NCBI RefSeq assembly: GCF_951230135.1
Contig: NZ_CATNVC010000011.1
Location: forward strand, 1 to 64,000
Direction of reading: 5' to 3'
DNA length: 64,000 nucleotides
From: Butyricicoccus sp. Marseille-Q5471
Lineage (GTDB): Bacteria > Bacillota > Clostridia > Oscillospirales > Butyricicoccaceae
Shown: positions 1 to 6,930 of the stretch, piece after piece
How positions within the stretch are numbered: position 1 is the first letter of the stretch
Layout of the letters: every line of letters begins with the position of its first letter
Program-made: the position numbers and the translations under genes
Notes under the pieces: model-generated
Told to the model about the DNA's origin: nothing
Database searches by the model: none
The model's input: the letters and a program-made list of their open reading frames with translations, nothing else

Positions 1-290
1 TCGGCCGTTCGGGCATCACCAACGGTGCAAACGCAGTACAGCCGTTTGATACCGACGCAATCGCAGCCTGCATCATCGGCGGCGCGTCCTTCATGGGCGG
101 CAAGGGCACGATGTGGGGCACGATGGTTGGCGCGCTGATCATCTCGGTGCTGCGCAACGGCTTTACGCTGCTGTCTGCTCCGTCCTCGATTCAGAATATC
201 GTGCTCGGCCTCGTTATCATCGTCGCGGTGTTCATCGACGTAACCCGTGAACGTATGGAAGCAAAGGCCCGCAGACTGGCTGCTAAATAA
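1..290 (+). CDS. Sugar ABC transporter permease, RbsC-type (3' end only)
   Basis: The reading frame is open from the window edge and ends at TAA 288-290. The visible 95 residues contain GGASFMGGKGTMWGTMVGA, the conserved Gly-rich loop and following membrane segment of ribose/xylose-type permeases (BPD_transp_2 family), then a last hydrophobic helix (IVLGLVIIVAVFIDV) and a basic cytoplasmic tail. Such permeases form the membrane channel of carbohydrate ABC importers. The substrate cannot be told from this end. An orphan RbsB-like binding protein sits at 16437-17417, but nothing links the two. A terminator follows at once. Confidence 0.85.
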   Translation, partial: GRSGITNGANAVQPFDTDAIAACIIGGASFMGGKGTMWGTMVGALIISVLRNGFTLLSAPSSIQNIVLGLVIIVAVFIDVTRERMEAKARRLAAK

Positions 291-311
291 GACCATATCC
301 ACTCTCTTCTT

Positions 312-352
312 AAGGACTGCCGCAGGCGTTTGCCGACGGCAGTCCTTGTTTA
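312..352 (+). terminator. Intrinsic terminator after the sugar permease
   Basis: An 11-bp stem, AAGGACTGCCG (312-322) with CGGCAGTCCTT (337-347), is followed by a T-rich tract. It ends the permease operon. Confidence 0.8.
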
Positions 353-360
353 TTGCATTG

Positions 361-397
361 AAAAGCGCCGACTCCACACAGAAGCCGACGCTTTTTT
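361..397 (-). terminator. Terminator of the zinc operon
   Basis: Read on the minus strand, AGCGTCGGCT and AGTCGGCGCT pair over 10 bp with two G-U wobbles, and TTTT follows. It lies 45-80 bases past the stop of the lipoprotein gene that ends the zinc operon. Confidence 0.7.
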
Positions 398-441
398 GCA
401 ATTATTTATCCACTTTCGTTTATATCTGCGCAAAATGACAC

Positions 442-933
442 CTATTGCGTGACAAATTCCGCGCCGCGCTCCTCGAGCACCTCAATGTCAGTGGCATGCA
501 GATACAGCATACGGTCGTAGCCGTCTATGACCAGCTCCGGTGTTCCTGTCACCCGAATCCATGCATTGTCCTCCGGGTATTCGCCGTCATATTGCAGCAG
601 AAATCCGCCCCAGCCGTCGTTTCCGCAGCAGCCTGGGCCTTTGCGGTACACGGCCGGCGTGTTCTGCACCCCGTCCTTATCGTAAAACAGGGTATACATG
701 CCCTCCACTTCGATTGTGGTATCCCAATAACTGTCAAAGTTGTTGAAAATCTCATTGATTTGGGTCAAAAACAGCTTTTCTCCAATGACAAGCGTGTCTG
801 TTTCTGTGGTATCAGGCTCGACGACTTCCACCATGTGCCCGGTTTGCTCCGGCAGGCTGTCGCCCGCGCCGCCGCAGGCGGCAGTGAGCACGCCCAGCGT
901 CAGCACGGCGGCCAGCAGCTTCAGACGTTTCAT
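442..933 (-). CDS. Small lipoprotein of the zinc operon, DUF1980/YcgQ-C-like
   Basis: The start at 933 is chosen because MKRLKLLAAVLTLGVLTAACGG is a classic lipoprotein signal (lipobox TAAC) with an AGGGGGTGG ribosome site; a longer upstream frame would lie inside znuB. The ATG overlaps the znuB TGA (ATGA), so translation is coupled. The mature 140 residues are acidic and carry a GPGCCGNDGWGG segment inside a predicted beta-rich fold. That resembles the Cys-Cys-containing C-terminal domain of YcgQ-type (DUF1980) proteins that accompany metal permeases. I infer an extracytoplasmic metal-handling role in zinc uptake; the function is not established. Confidence 0.75.
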   Translation of the reverse strand: MKRLKLLAAVLTLGVLTAACGGAGDSLPEQTGHMVEVVEPDTTETDTLVIGEKLFLTQINEIFNNFDSYWDTTIEVEGMYTLFYDKDGVQNTPAVYRKGPGCCGNDGWGGFLLQYDGEYPEDNAWIRVTGTPELVIDGYDRMLYLHATDIEVLEERGAEFVTQ

Positions 934-1760
934 GCACGCCACCCCCTGCCTTTGCACCAACCGACCACCGAAAACAGCACGAAGCACGCCATGTTCAGCA
1001 GCGCTACACTCGCGCCGGTCGGGGTTGCATAAACGTAGGACAGCATAAGCCCCGCCAAAAAGCAGAGAAGCGAAATCAGCGCCGAGCTGATGACGACCGT
1101 TTTGAAGCGCTTGAACACCCGCATTGAGGTCAGTGCCGGGAAAATAATCAAGCTCGAAATCAGCAACGCGCCCATTGTTCTCATGCCGAGCACAATGGTG
1201 AACGCCGTCAAGAGCGCAATGAGCATATTATAGAAATCGGCTCGTGTTCCGGTCGCTTTGGCGAAGGTTTCATCAAAGGTGACGGCAAAAATGCGGTTGT
1301 AAAACAGTATAAACAGCACCAGCACCAGAACCGACAGCACAATGGTCAGCAGCACTTCGTTCTGCTTGACGCCAAGAATCGAGCCGAACAGATAGTTGCA
1401 CACATCGGTATTCATTCCCGTGCTCATCGAAATGACCATCACACCGATGGCCAGCGAGCCGGTGGAGATGAGTGCAATGGCGGCATCGCCCTTGATTTTG
1501 CTGCTTTCCTTGATGCGCAGCAGCAAAAAAGCGGCCAGCACAACTATGGGCAGCGAAACGGCAAGCGGCGCCAGATGCAGTGCTGTTGCGATTGCAAGCG
1601 CGCCGAAACCGACATGGGACAACCCGTCGCCAATCATCGAATACCGCTTGAGAACCATGCTCACACCCAGAAGCGAGGCACAGAGCGCAACCAGTACGCC
1701 GACAATCAGTGCGCGCACCATAAAGGGATAGGACAGCATCTCCTGCCAGATGTTAAGCAT
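930..1760 (-). CDS. znuB: Zinc ABC transporter permease ZnuB
   Basis: This 276-residue protein has about eight hydrophobic segments and the ABC-3 family signature (SMVLKRYSMIGDGLSHVGFGA near the N-terminus, GMRTMGALLISSLIIFPALTS later). It is the membrane channel for zinc or manganese with ZnuC and ZnuA. The start at 1760 (MLNIWQEM) was chosen over an upstream extension that runs antiparallel to no known domain and would overlap znuC by over 100 bases. The remaining overlap with znuC is 8 bases. The gene ends in the ATGA overlap with the lipoprotein gene. Confidence 0.92.
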   Translation of the reverse strand: MLNIWQEMLSYPFMVRALIVGVLVALCASLLGVSMVLKRYSMIGDGLSHVGFGALAIATALHLAPLAVSLPIVVLAAFLLLRIKESSKIKGDAAIALISTGSLAIGVMVISMSTGMNTDVCNYLFGSILGVKQNEVLLTIVLSVLVLVLFILFYNRIFAVTFDETFAKATGTRADFYNMLIALLTAFTIVLGMRTMGALLISSLIIFPALTSMRVFKRFKTVVISSALISLLCFLAGLMLSYVYATPTGASVALLNMACFVLFSVVGWCKGRGWRA

Positions 1761-2463
1761 ACGTGCCACCTCCCGCAAAGCGCGCGCCCGCGGCGCTGTC
1801 ACGATACTGCTGCACGGTGCCGAAAAACAGCTGTTCGGTGTCCAGATGCAGGATTTTGTTCGCATATTGCAGCACGCTCTGGATATCGTGCGACACCATG
1901 ATGACCGTCAGCCCCAGCTCGCGGTTGACCTTTGCGATCAGTTCATACAGTTCTCCGGTGACAATCGGGTCAAGTCCCGCTGCCGGCTCGTCGAGCAGCA
2001 GCAGCTTTCCGGTTGCGCACAGCGCACGCGCCAACAGCACCCGCTGCTGCTGTCCGCCGGACAATTCCCGATAGCACTGCCGTTTCAGCGGAGTGATTCC
2101 AAGCTGCTCCAGTTTTTCATCTGCCAGCTTTTTTTCGGCCTTGCCGTAAAAGGGTCGACCTTTCAGGCGATTCAGACATCCGGACAGCACCACCTCATAT
2201 ACATCTGCCGGAAAATCCTTTTGTGCAGCGGTCTGCTGCGGCAGATACCCAATCTCATCCGCACGCAGTCCCTCGCCCATGCGGATAACGCCGCTTGCGG
2301 GCGCTTTCAGGTGCAGCAGTCCTTTCATGAGCGTGCTTTTTCCTGCGCCGTTTTCACCAACGATACACAGGTAATCCCCGCTTTCCACGGAAAAATTCAG
2401 GTTTTTTGCAACCGCTTTGCCGTCATAGGCAAAACCGGTGTTCTCACAGGCCAGTAGCGCCAT
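1753..2463 (-). CDS. znuC: Zinc ABC transporter ATP-binding protein ZnuC
   Basis: The 236 residues show Walker A GENGAGKST (about 36-44), a Q-loop (YLPQQTAAQKDF), the signature LSGGQQQR, Walker B LLLLDEP and the switch His in MVSHD. The YLPQ(Q/R) loop and length fit the ZnuC/MntB metal-importer branch. It powers zinc import through ZnuB. It starts 1 base after the znuA stop and overlaps znuB by 8 bases, so the three are one operon. Confidence 0.93.
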   Translation of the reverse strand: MALLACENTGFAYDGKAVAKNLNFSVESGDYLCIVGENGAGKSTLMKGLLHLKAPASGVIRMGEGLRADEIGYLPQQTAAQKDFPADVYEVVLSGCLNRLKGRPFYGKAEKKLADEKLEQLGITPLKRQCYRELSGGQQQRVLLARALCATGKLLLLDEPAAGLDPIVTGELYELIAKVNRELGLTVIMVSHDIQSVLQYANKILHLDTEQLFFGTVQQYRDSAAGARFAGGGTYA

Positions 2464-2464
2464 A

Positions 2465-3427
2465 TCAGTTCAGCGCCTCCCTGAGGTTTTCCACATTCTG
2501 CTCCATCAGGGACAGATACGTCGCACCATCAGCCATATCTTCGGCGGATACATTGTGGCAGGAGTGCAGAATCAGCTTTTTCGCCCCAGTCGCGTCAGCG
2601 ATGGAGTCCGCGATTCTGCCGTTTGAAAACTCAATCGTGAACACAACGGGCAGTTGGTCTTTCTTCACTTCATCAACCAGAAACGCCACAGTAGCGGCGT
2701 CCGCCTCACTTTCCGTAGAGCAGCCGGAAAAGGCCGCATAATACTTCAGTCCGTAGGCATCCGCCAGATAGCGGAAGGGAAACCGATCGCCGAAGAGCAC
2801 GGTCTTTCTCGCGCCGGATGTGACCACATCACGGAAGCTCTCGTCCAGACCTCGCAGCTTTTCTACATAGGCCGCGCTGTTCGCCTGATAGTCGGCCGCG
2901 TTTGCCGCATCCTTTTCAGACAGCACCGCCGCAATTTTATCCACAATCCGCATGGCGTTCTGTGGAGAAGTCCACACGTGTTCGTCGACCTCTTCCTCTT
3001 CTTCATGCGCTTCGTCTTCCTCATGCGCCTGCTCCATGCCTTCAACCAGTTCTTCCGTGACGGTGGGCACGCAGTCAAGCAGTTTCAGCGTCTCCGGCTG
3101 TGATTCTCCCATGGACGACAGGATACCGTCCACCCAAACATCGTTTTCACCGCCGGTATAGATAAACAGATCGGCATTCTGAATTTTCTTGATGTCCTGC
3201 GGCGTTGGATCGAAGGAGTGACTTTCCGCGCCGGGCTTGAGCAGCATTGTCACCTCGGCATGGTCGCCGACAATCTGACGCGTAAAATCATACTGGGGAA
3301 AGATCGTGGTCACAATGCTGAGTTTGTCCGCGGCGTCCGCTGTGCTTTGTGTGCCCGCCGTGCCGCAGCCCGACAACAGCCCCGCCGTCAGCAGCGATGC
3401 CAACAGCATAGATAAAGTTCGTTTCAA
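2465..3427 (-). CDS. znuA: Zinc-binding lipoprotein ZnuA (TTG start)
   Basis: This is the metal-binding protein of the importer (ZinT/PsaA/TroA-like family). The TTG at 3427 is the likely start: GGAGGT lies 7 bases upstream and the encoded LKRTLSMLLASLLTAGLLSGCG is a lipoprotein signal. An ATG further upstream (3463) would put 12 odd residues before it. An acidic, His-containing loop (AHEEDEAHEEEEEVDEHVW, about residues 125-145) precedes the conserved DEHVW metal ligand and is typical of zinc-selective ZnuA. The C-terminus has the usual GVKYLSLM-like ending (GATYLSLMEQN). The 320-residue length is normal. Confidence 0.92.
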   Translation of the reverse strand: MKRTLSMLLASLLTAGLLSGCGTAGTQSTADAADKLSIVTTIFPQYDFTRQIVGDHAEVTMLLKPGAESHSFDPTPQDIKKIQNADLFIYTGGENDVWVDGILSSMGESQPETLKLLDCVPTVTEELVEGMEQAHEEDEAHEEEEEVDEHVWTSPQNAMRIVDKIAAVLSEKDAANAADYQANSAAYVEKLRGLDESFRDVVTSGARKTVLFGDRFPFRYLADAYGLKYYAAFSGCSTESEADAATVAFLVDEVKKDQLPVVFTIEFSNGRIADSIADATGAKKLILHSCHNVSAEDMADGATYLSLMEQNVENLREALN

Positions 3428-3524
3428 AATAAAAACCTCCGTTTTGTTTGCGTTTCTAAGCATAGGAATACGGGGCTGTCGACAACAGTCCTAGGCGGAT
3501 TGTTCACAGTCCCTTTCGGAGGTT

Positions 3525-3836
3525 TTAATTATTTAGTTTGACCCGCAGCGTCACCGGGGAACGCCGTGCGTGCTCTGCCGCACGCTGAAGGATTGGAGCA
3601 AGCAGCCAGCGCAGCAGCACCGTCAGACAGCCGGCAGTTACCACAGCCGTTGACAGTTGCTGGCGGAGCTGCTCCATTTGCTGCATGTGCGCACAGATGG
3701 GGCAGTCATGCCCGGTGCAGATATGATCGGCCTCATTTATTTCATAGGCCGTGGAAAACAGAAAGACCGCGACAAAGCAAACGCACAACACGATAGCCAG
3801 AAATCTTTTGTTTTGCAGGTTGCGCAGCTTGTTCAC
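3525..3836 (-). CDS. Small Cys/His membrane protein of the zinc operon
   Basis: The 103-residue protein starts at GTG 3836 with AGGAG 7 bases upstream. It has one N-terminal membrane helix (residues about 10-30), an extracytoplasmic segment with ADHICTGHDCPICAHM, and a second hydrophobic stretch near 65-80. The four closely spaced Cys/His residues look like a metal site. Its position between the Fur-family regulator (17 bases after its stop) and znuA (98 bases before it) points to zinc sensing or delivery. I know of no established function. Confidence 0.75.
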   Translation of the reverse strand: MNKLRNLQNKRFLAIVLCVCFVAVFLFSTAYEINEADHICTGHDCPICAHMQQMEQLRQQLSTAVVTAGCLTVLLRWLLAPILQRAAEHARRSPVTLRVKLNN

Positions 3837-3853
3837 GCGGGTTCTCCTTTCTG

Positions 3854-4267
3854 TTATTTGGAATGCTCACATGCGCCGCAAAGTCCGTAAAACACCGTCT
3901 GTTCCAGATCAATTTTGACTGACGCACTCTTTTTCAGCTGACTGTCCAGCTGCTGCAGCTCCCTGCTTTGAAAATGGAGCAGCTTACCGCACTGTCCGCA
4001 GCGAAAGTGAAAGGACGAATCAGGCATGTCCGTCTCGTCTTCATACTGAAAGCACGCGGCGGCGTTTCCGTCTAAAACGTACTTTTTCACCGCGCCTTCG
4101 CGCACCAGTGCGTCCATATAGCGGTAGATGGTGGGCATGCTCACTGCTGTATTTTCCTGCTGCAAATGAGCGGATATCTGCTGAATCGTAATATGTGCGC
4201 CTTTGTTTTGCTGCAAAAAGTCTAAAATTGCTTTTTTCTGTTTTGTTTGATACGATGCGCGAACCAT
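3854..4267 (-). CDS. zur: Fur-family metalloregulator, likely Zur
   Basis: The 137-residue protein has an N-terminal winged helix (TKQKKAILDFLQ to PTIYRYMDALVREG), the hinge, then HFRCGQCG and a final CGAC that make the structural Cys4 zinc site. Many Fur members use metal to bind a 7-1-7 palindrome, and such a palindrome lies over its own promoter. Since the downstream genes are znuABC, I call it the zinc regulator. PerR- or Fur-type activity is less likely but not excluded by sequence alone. Confidence 0.88.
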   Translation of the reverse strand: MVRASYQTKQKKAILDFLQQNKGAHITIQQISAHLQQENTAVSMPTIYRYMDALVREGAVKKYVLDGNAAACFQYEDETDMPDSSFHFRCGQCGKLLHFQSRELQQLDSQLKKSASVKIDLEQTVFYGLCGACEHSK

Positions 4268-4290
4268 CTCCGTCCAGCTCCCCTCCCAAT

Positions 4291-4307
4291 TTGATAACCG
4301 TTTTCAA
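4291..4307 (-). promoter_or_regulatory. Fur/Zur-family operator
   Basis: TTGATAACCGTTTTCAA is an 8-1-8 inverted repeat with one mismatch (TTGATAAC / TTGAAAAC). It contains the 7-1-7 arrangement of Fur-family boxes. It touches the -10 box of the zur-znu promoter, as expected for autorepression when zinc is plentiful. Confidence 0.7.
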
Positions 4308-4334
4308 TTTAACGCAAATTTCCGCGTTTGTCAA
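4306..4334 (-). promoter_or_regulatory. Promoter of the zur-znu operon
   Basis: On the minus strand TTGACA (4334-4329), a 17-base spacer and TAAATT (4311-4306) form a housekeeping promoter. The -35 box begins only 3 bases after the GNAT stop codon, and no terminator separates the two genes. Confidence 0.75.
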
Positions 4335-4337
4335 GCC

Positions 4338-4853
4338 TTATGCGCGGCGGCGCAGGTACTCCTCCATCGAAATTGCATATTCCGCAAGCACATCATTGGC
4401 CTTGGTTCTTCGCATACCGCAGCTGCTGACCGTATGAATGGACCGAGCGTTTTTGTGATAAACCTTCGCAATCGCCATCTCCGCTCTTTTTTCAAAGAAA
4501 ACGATGTGCAGCGCACGCCGCAGCGCACGTTTTCCCATCCCCTGCCCCCACAGGCACTCTTCTCCGATTGCAAACACAATCTCATAGCATTTTCCTGTCT
4601 GGCAGCGCAGCTTGACAAAGCCAATTGACCGATTCTGCTCATCGCAAACCAGATAAAACTGACCGTATTGATTAAAATAGTACGTGAGCAGATGCGGCGG
4701 CGCACCCTCTAAAAGTGATTCGATTTCCCCCGCCACATGGCTGCTTTCGTTTAAGTACCGTGTTACATTCTCGTTTTTTACCCAACGGATCAGGTTGTAT
4801 CCATCGTTCGGTTTGATATCAGCGCGCAAAAAAATAGAAGCGGCCTTTTCCAT
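4338..4853 (-). CDS. GNAT-family N-acetyltransferase
   Basis: The 171 residues fit the GNAT fold: N-terminal acceptor region (RWVKNENVTRYLNES), central beta strands (FYLVCDEQNRSIGFVKLR) and the acetyl-CoA loop EECLWGQGMGKRALRRAL (a Q/RxxGxG/A-type motif), then a C-terminal YHKNARSIHTVSSCGM segment as in RimJ/RimL-like enzymes. The acceptor substrate is unknown. It is transcribed divergently from rplY, and both leaders share a sequence element. A GAGAGG ribosome site lies upstream of ATG 4853. Confidence 0.85.
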   Translation of the reverse strand: MEKAASIFLRADIKPNDGYNLIRWVKNENVTRYLNESSHVAGEIESLLEGAPPHLLTYYFNQYGQFYLVCDEQNRSIGFVKLRCQTGKCYEIVFAIGEECLWGQGMGKRALRRALHIVFFEKRAEMAIAKVYHKNARSIHTVSSCGMRRTKANDVLAEYAISMEEYLRRRA

Positions 4854-4880
4854 ATCGCTTACCTCTCAGTAGAAATATTT

Positions 4881-4915
4881 AAAGCCCTTCTATGCATCCG
4901 CATCGACGGTTCTTT
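4881..4915 (-). repeat. Leader element, copy in the GNAT 5' leader
   Basis: Read on the minus strand this carries AAAGAACCGTC, a 13-base gap, then AGAAGGGCTTT. The same two blocks occur in the same orientation relative to the gene in the L25 leader (5071-5098). The pair therefore forms an inverted repeat around the divergent promoters. Confidence 0.7.
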
Positions 4916-4933
4916 ATCATTTAATTTTCGGAA

Positions 4934-4962
4934 AGTGTATCACGAAAGCCCCATAATGTCAA
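4934..4962 (-). promoter_or_regulatory. Promoter of the GNAT gene
   Basis: TTGACA (4962-4957), a 17-base spacer and TACACT (4939-4934) are read on the minus strand. The shared leader element begins about 19 bases downstream of the -10 box. Confidence 0.7.
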
Positions 4963-5024
4963 ATGCGAATCGAAAAATGTATTTTTAATGAATTTTATGG
5001 CATTTTAAAACATTGTTTTTGCCC

Positions 5025-5053
5025 TTGCTTATATTTTCCTTTTGTGATATAAT
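5025..5053 (+). promoter_or_regulatory. Promoter of the L25 gene
   Basis: TTGCTT (5025-5030), a 17-base spacer and a perfect TATAAT (5048-5053) give a strong housekeeping promoter with a leader of about 160 bases. Confidence 0.8.
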
Positions 5054-5070
5054 ACTGTTAATTCAATAGG

Positions 5071-5098
5071 AAAGAACCGTCTTATCAAGAAGGGCTTT
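5071..5098 (+). repeat. Leader element, copy in the L25 5' leader
   Basis: AAAGAACCGTC, a 6-base gap, then AGAAGGGCTTT matches the copy in the divergent GNAT leader. The 3' block is also the left arm of the terminator at 5087-5143. Confidence 0.7.
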
Positions 5099-5143
5099 TG
5101 GTATGCGCTTTAAAGCGTTGTATGAAAAGTCCTTCTTTTTTTT
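5087..5143 (+). terminator. Attenuator-like terminator inside the L25 leader
   Basis: AAGAAGGGCTTTT (5087-5099) pairs with AAAAGTCCTTCTT (5125-5137) over 13 bp with one G-U pair, and T5138-5143 follows. The loop holds a smaller hairpin, CGCT-TTAA-AGCG. It sits between promoter and start codon, so it should control read-through into rplY. Confidence 0.75.
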
Positions 5144-5222
5144 ACAGTATTCCCGCCATACTTCGGCTGCTGTGCAAAAACACGGCCGTTATAAATTTTT
5201 ATATTACAGGAGGTTCAGTCAA

Positions 5223-5795
5223 ATGAGTACGGTGATTGCAGTGAAACGAGATCCCCAGGCAAAAGCAAAGCAGCTGAGGAGGATGGGCATTGTGCCCTGC
5301 TCGGTCTACGGTGCTTCGCTTCCGGCATCGCTTTCGGTTCAGCTCGATCAAAACACGGTCAGCAAGCTGCTGCGCGGCAAGGACGTAGGCAGCCGGGTTG
5401 AACTGACGCTGAATGACAAGGTCATCCCCGTGATTATCAAGGAGATTGCGCGTGATACGCTGAAAAACGAGGTGCAGCACATTGGTTTTCAGGTATTGGA
5501 GGCTGACGCCAAGGTCAACGGCACCGCGCATATTGTGCTTGTAAACCAAGAAAAAATCGGCGGTTTTGTCAGTCAGGTCTTATTTGAGATTCCCTATGCC
5601 GCATATCCGGCTGATCTTGTAGACACCATCACAATTGATTTGACTGAGCTTGCCGTTGGCAGCAGCCTGATGGTGCGCGACTTGGAAATCGCAAACAATC
5701 CGCGCCTTGAACTGCTGATTGACGCAGATACACTGGTGCTGAGCATCGCCGACGTGAAACGCGCGCCCGCTGACGGCGAGGCACGTGAACAATAG
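5223..5795 (+). CDS. rplY: Ribosomal protein L25/general stress protein Ctc
   Basis: L25 binds 5S rRNA in the large subunit. The 190-residue product has the L25 N-terminal domain (VIAVKRDPQAKAKQLRRMGIVPCSVYG, the R-x-x-G-x-x-P-x-x-x-Y/G motif) and the extra C-terminal beta domain of the TL5/CTC form. An ATG at 5223 with AGGAGG is used; the frame is open upstream to 5103, but that part is untranslated leader holding the attenuator. Variation from the family: the G of the usual Y-G motif is kept, but the C-terminus is short and charged. Confidence 0.9.
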   Translation: MSTVIAVKRDPQAKAKQLRRMGIVPCSVYGASLPASLSVQLDQNTVSKLLRGKDVGSRVELTLNDKVIPVIIKEIARDTLKNEVQHIGFQVLEADAKVNGTAHIVLVNQEKIGGFVSQVLFEIPYAAYPADLVDTITIDLTELAVGSSLMVRDLEIANNPRLELLIDADTLVLSIADVKRAPADGEAREQ

Positions 5796-5873
5796 CAGTC
5801 TTGACCCATCGCACAAAGCGGCGTTCGGCGCATCCGCGTGATGCCGTTTGACGGAAGAAAGGAACTCTGAATC

Positions 5874-6665
5874 ATGCAATTGGAAGGTAAATCCGTTACC
5901 CATCAAAAATACGGTAAAGGCATCATCAAAGAGGTGTCCGGCAATACCATCGTCGCCGCGTTTTCCGAAACGGAAAAACGTTTTTTGTACCCGGACGCAT
6001 TCTCTCAGTTTTTGACACTGAACGATGAACGCGTACAGACGCACATGGATGATTTGCTGATACAGGAACAGCAGCGCGAAGAAGCCGAACGGCAGGCCGC
6101 GCAGAAGGAACAGGAGCGGATACGCAGGCTCAGCCATTTTAAGATTTCTCCCACCTCGCAGGCGGCCTTTGGCTGCGTGACGAATACACCGCAGGACGTA
6201 TTTTCCGAATGGCGTGTGCAAACCGGCCGCTATCTCAGCGGATGTTCGAAGGGCGAGCCCAAGATTCCGCACCGTATGAAGCCAAACTCCGCCTGCCTTA
6301 TCACCGCATGCTCCAACCACCATGAGGACGACCGCCGCATCCTCGGCGCATTCATGGTGCGGGAGGATTTCTTCGGAGAATCCTGTGCGGACGGTGTCAT
6401 CGAAAGCCACAACCATCATCGCATTGCGCTGAGCCCCGACGAAACGCTGCAGTTTTGGGATTATTTTGCCGAGCCCAATCAACAGCGCAGATGGGGCAGC
6501 GCAGAGGTCAAGTATTTTTCCAATCAGACCATGCGGCAGATTCTGTTCGACATAACACGCGCCGTAACAGATCCGCAGCAGCAGGAAACGGCACAGGCGC
6601 TCTATCAATACTTCTGCAAAATCAACCGCCTGCCGTACCTCAAACCCGAGGCGCTCGAAGCATAA
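5874..6665 (+). CDS. Conserved hypothetical protein with an N-terminal tudor-like motif
   Basis: The 263 residues begin with GKSVTHQKYGKGIIKEVSGNTI, which resembles the small beta-barrel seen in CarD/UvrD-C-type tudor domains (V-x-H-x-x-F/Y-G-x-G-x-I). A charged helical linker follows (about 60-95, rich in E, Q, R), then a C-terminal domain of about 165 residues containing a conserved-looking CLITACSNHHEDDRRILGAFMV and a FWDYFAEPNQQRRWGS segment. I do not recognise the second domain. Gene and promoter appear single; a terminator follows at 6693. Confidence 0.75.
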   Translation: MQLEGKSVTHQKYGKGIIKEVSGNTIVAAFSETEKRFLYPDAFSQFLTLNDERVQTHMDDLLIQEQQREEAERQAAQKEQERIRRLSHFKISPTSQAAFGCVTNTPQDVFSEWRVQTGRYLSGCSKGEPKIPHRMKPNSACLITACSNHHEDDRRILGAFMVREDFFGESCADGVIESHNHHRIALSPDETLQFWDYFAEPNQQRRWGSAEVKYFSNQTMRQILFDITRAVTDPQQQETAQALYQYFCKINRLPYLKPEALEA

Positions 6666-6692
6666 CATCGCCAAACCCATTTTTCTCTCAAG

Positions 6693-6726
6693 CCGCCGGA
6701 AACACGCCGTTTCCGGCGGTTTTTTC
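6693..6726 (+). terminator. Intrinsic terminator
   Basis: CCGCCGGAAAC (6693-6703) pairs with GTTTCCGGCGG (6709-6719) and is followed by TTTTTT. Confidence 0.85.
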
Positions 6727-6784
6727 ACGTTTTACTGCTAAAATGCAGTTGTCGCCTCCCTTTTTCCTGCCATCAAATTAAATC

Positions 6785-6813
6785 TTGCATTTCCCAAATC
6801 CATATGCTATACT
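6785..6813 (+). promoter_or_regulatory. Promoter of the siderophore ABC operon
   Basis: TTGCAT (6785-6790), a 17-base spacer and TATACT (6808-6813) are seen. Two inverted-repeat operators lie downstream, the first overlapping the expected start of transcription. Confidence 0.75.
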
Positions 6814-6825
6814 TGCAAAGGTTTC

Positions 6826-6841
6826 GTTAGTCACCGCTAAC
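6826..6841 (+). promoter_or_regulatory. DtxR/IdeR-like operator 1
   Basis: GTTAGTCACCGCTAAC has the form GTTAG-N6-CTAAC. This resembles the core of DtxR/IdeR iron boxes (GGTTAG..CTAACC). Confidence 0.65.
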
Positions 6842-6888
6842 CACATCTTACACTACCCGTTTTCAGCGGGTATTTCTTTTCCGCATCG

Positions 6889-6904
6889 GTTAGTTGTAGC
6901 TAAC
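6889..6904 (+). promoter_or_regulatory. DtxR/IdeR-like operator 2
   Basis: GTTAGTTGTAGCTAAC repeats the GTTAG-N6-CTAAC pattern, 47 bases after operator 1 and just before the ribosome site of the first permease gene. Confidence 0.65.
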
Positions 6905-6930
6905 GAAAATTTTTCAAGGAGGACTACACC

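Noticed and set aside
5103-5222. N-terminal extension of L25 by 40 residues
   Set aside because: The segment overlaps the leader terminator and has no ribosome site, while ATG 5223 has AGGAGG and gives the normal L25 N-terminus.
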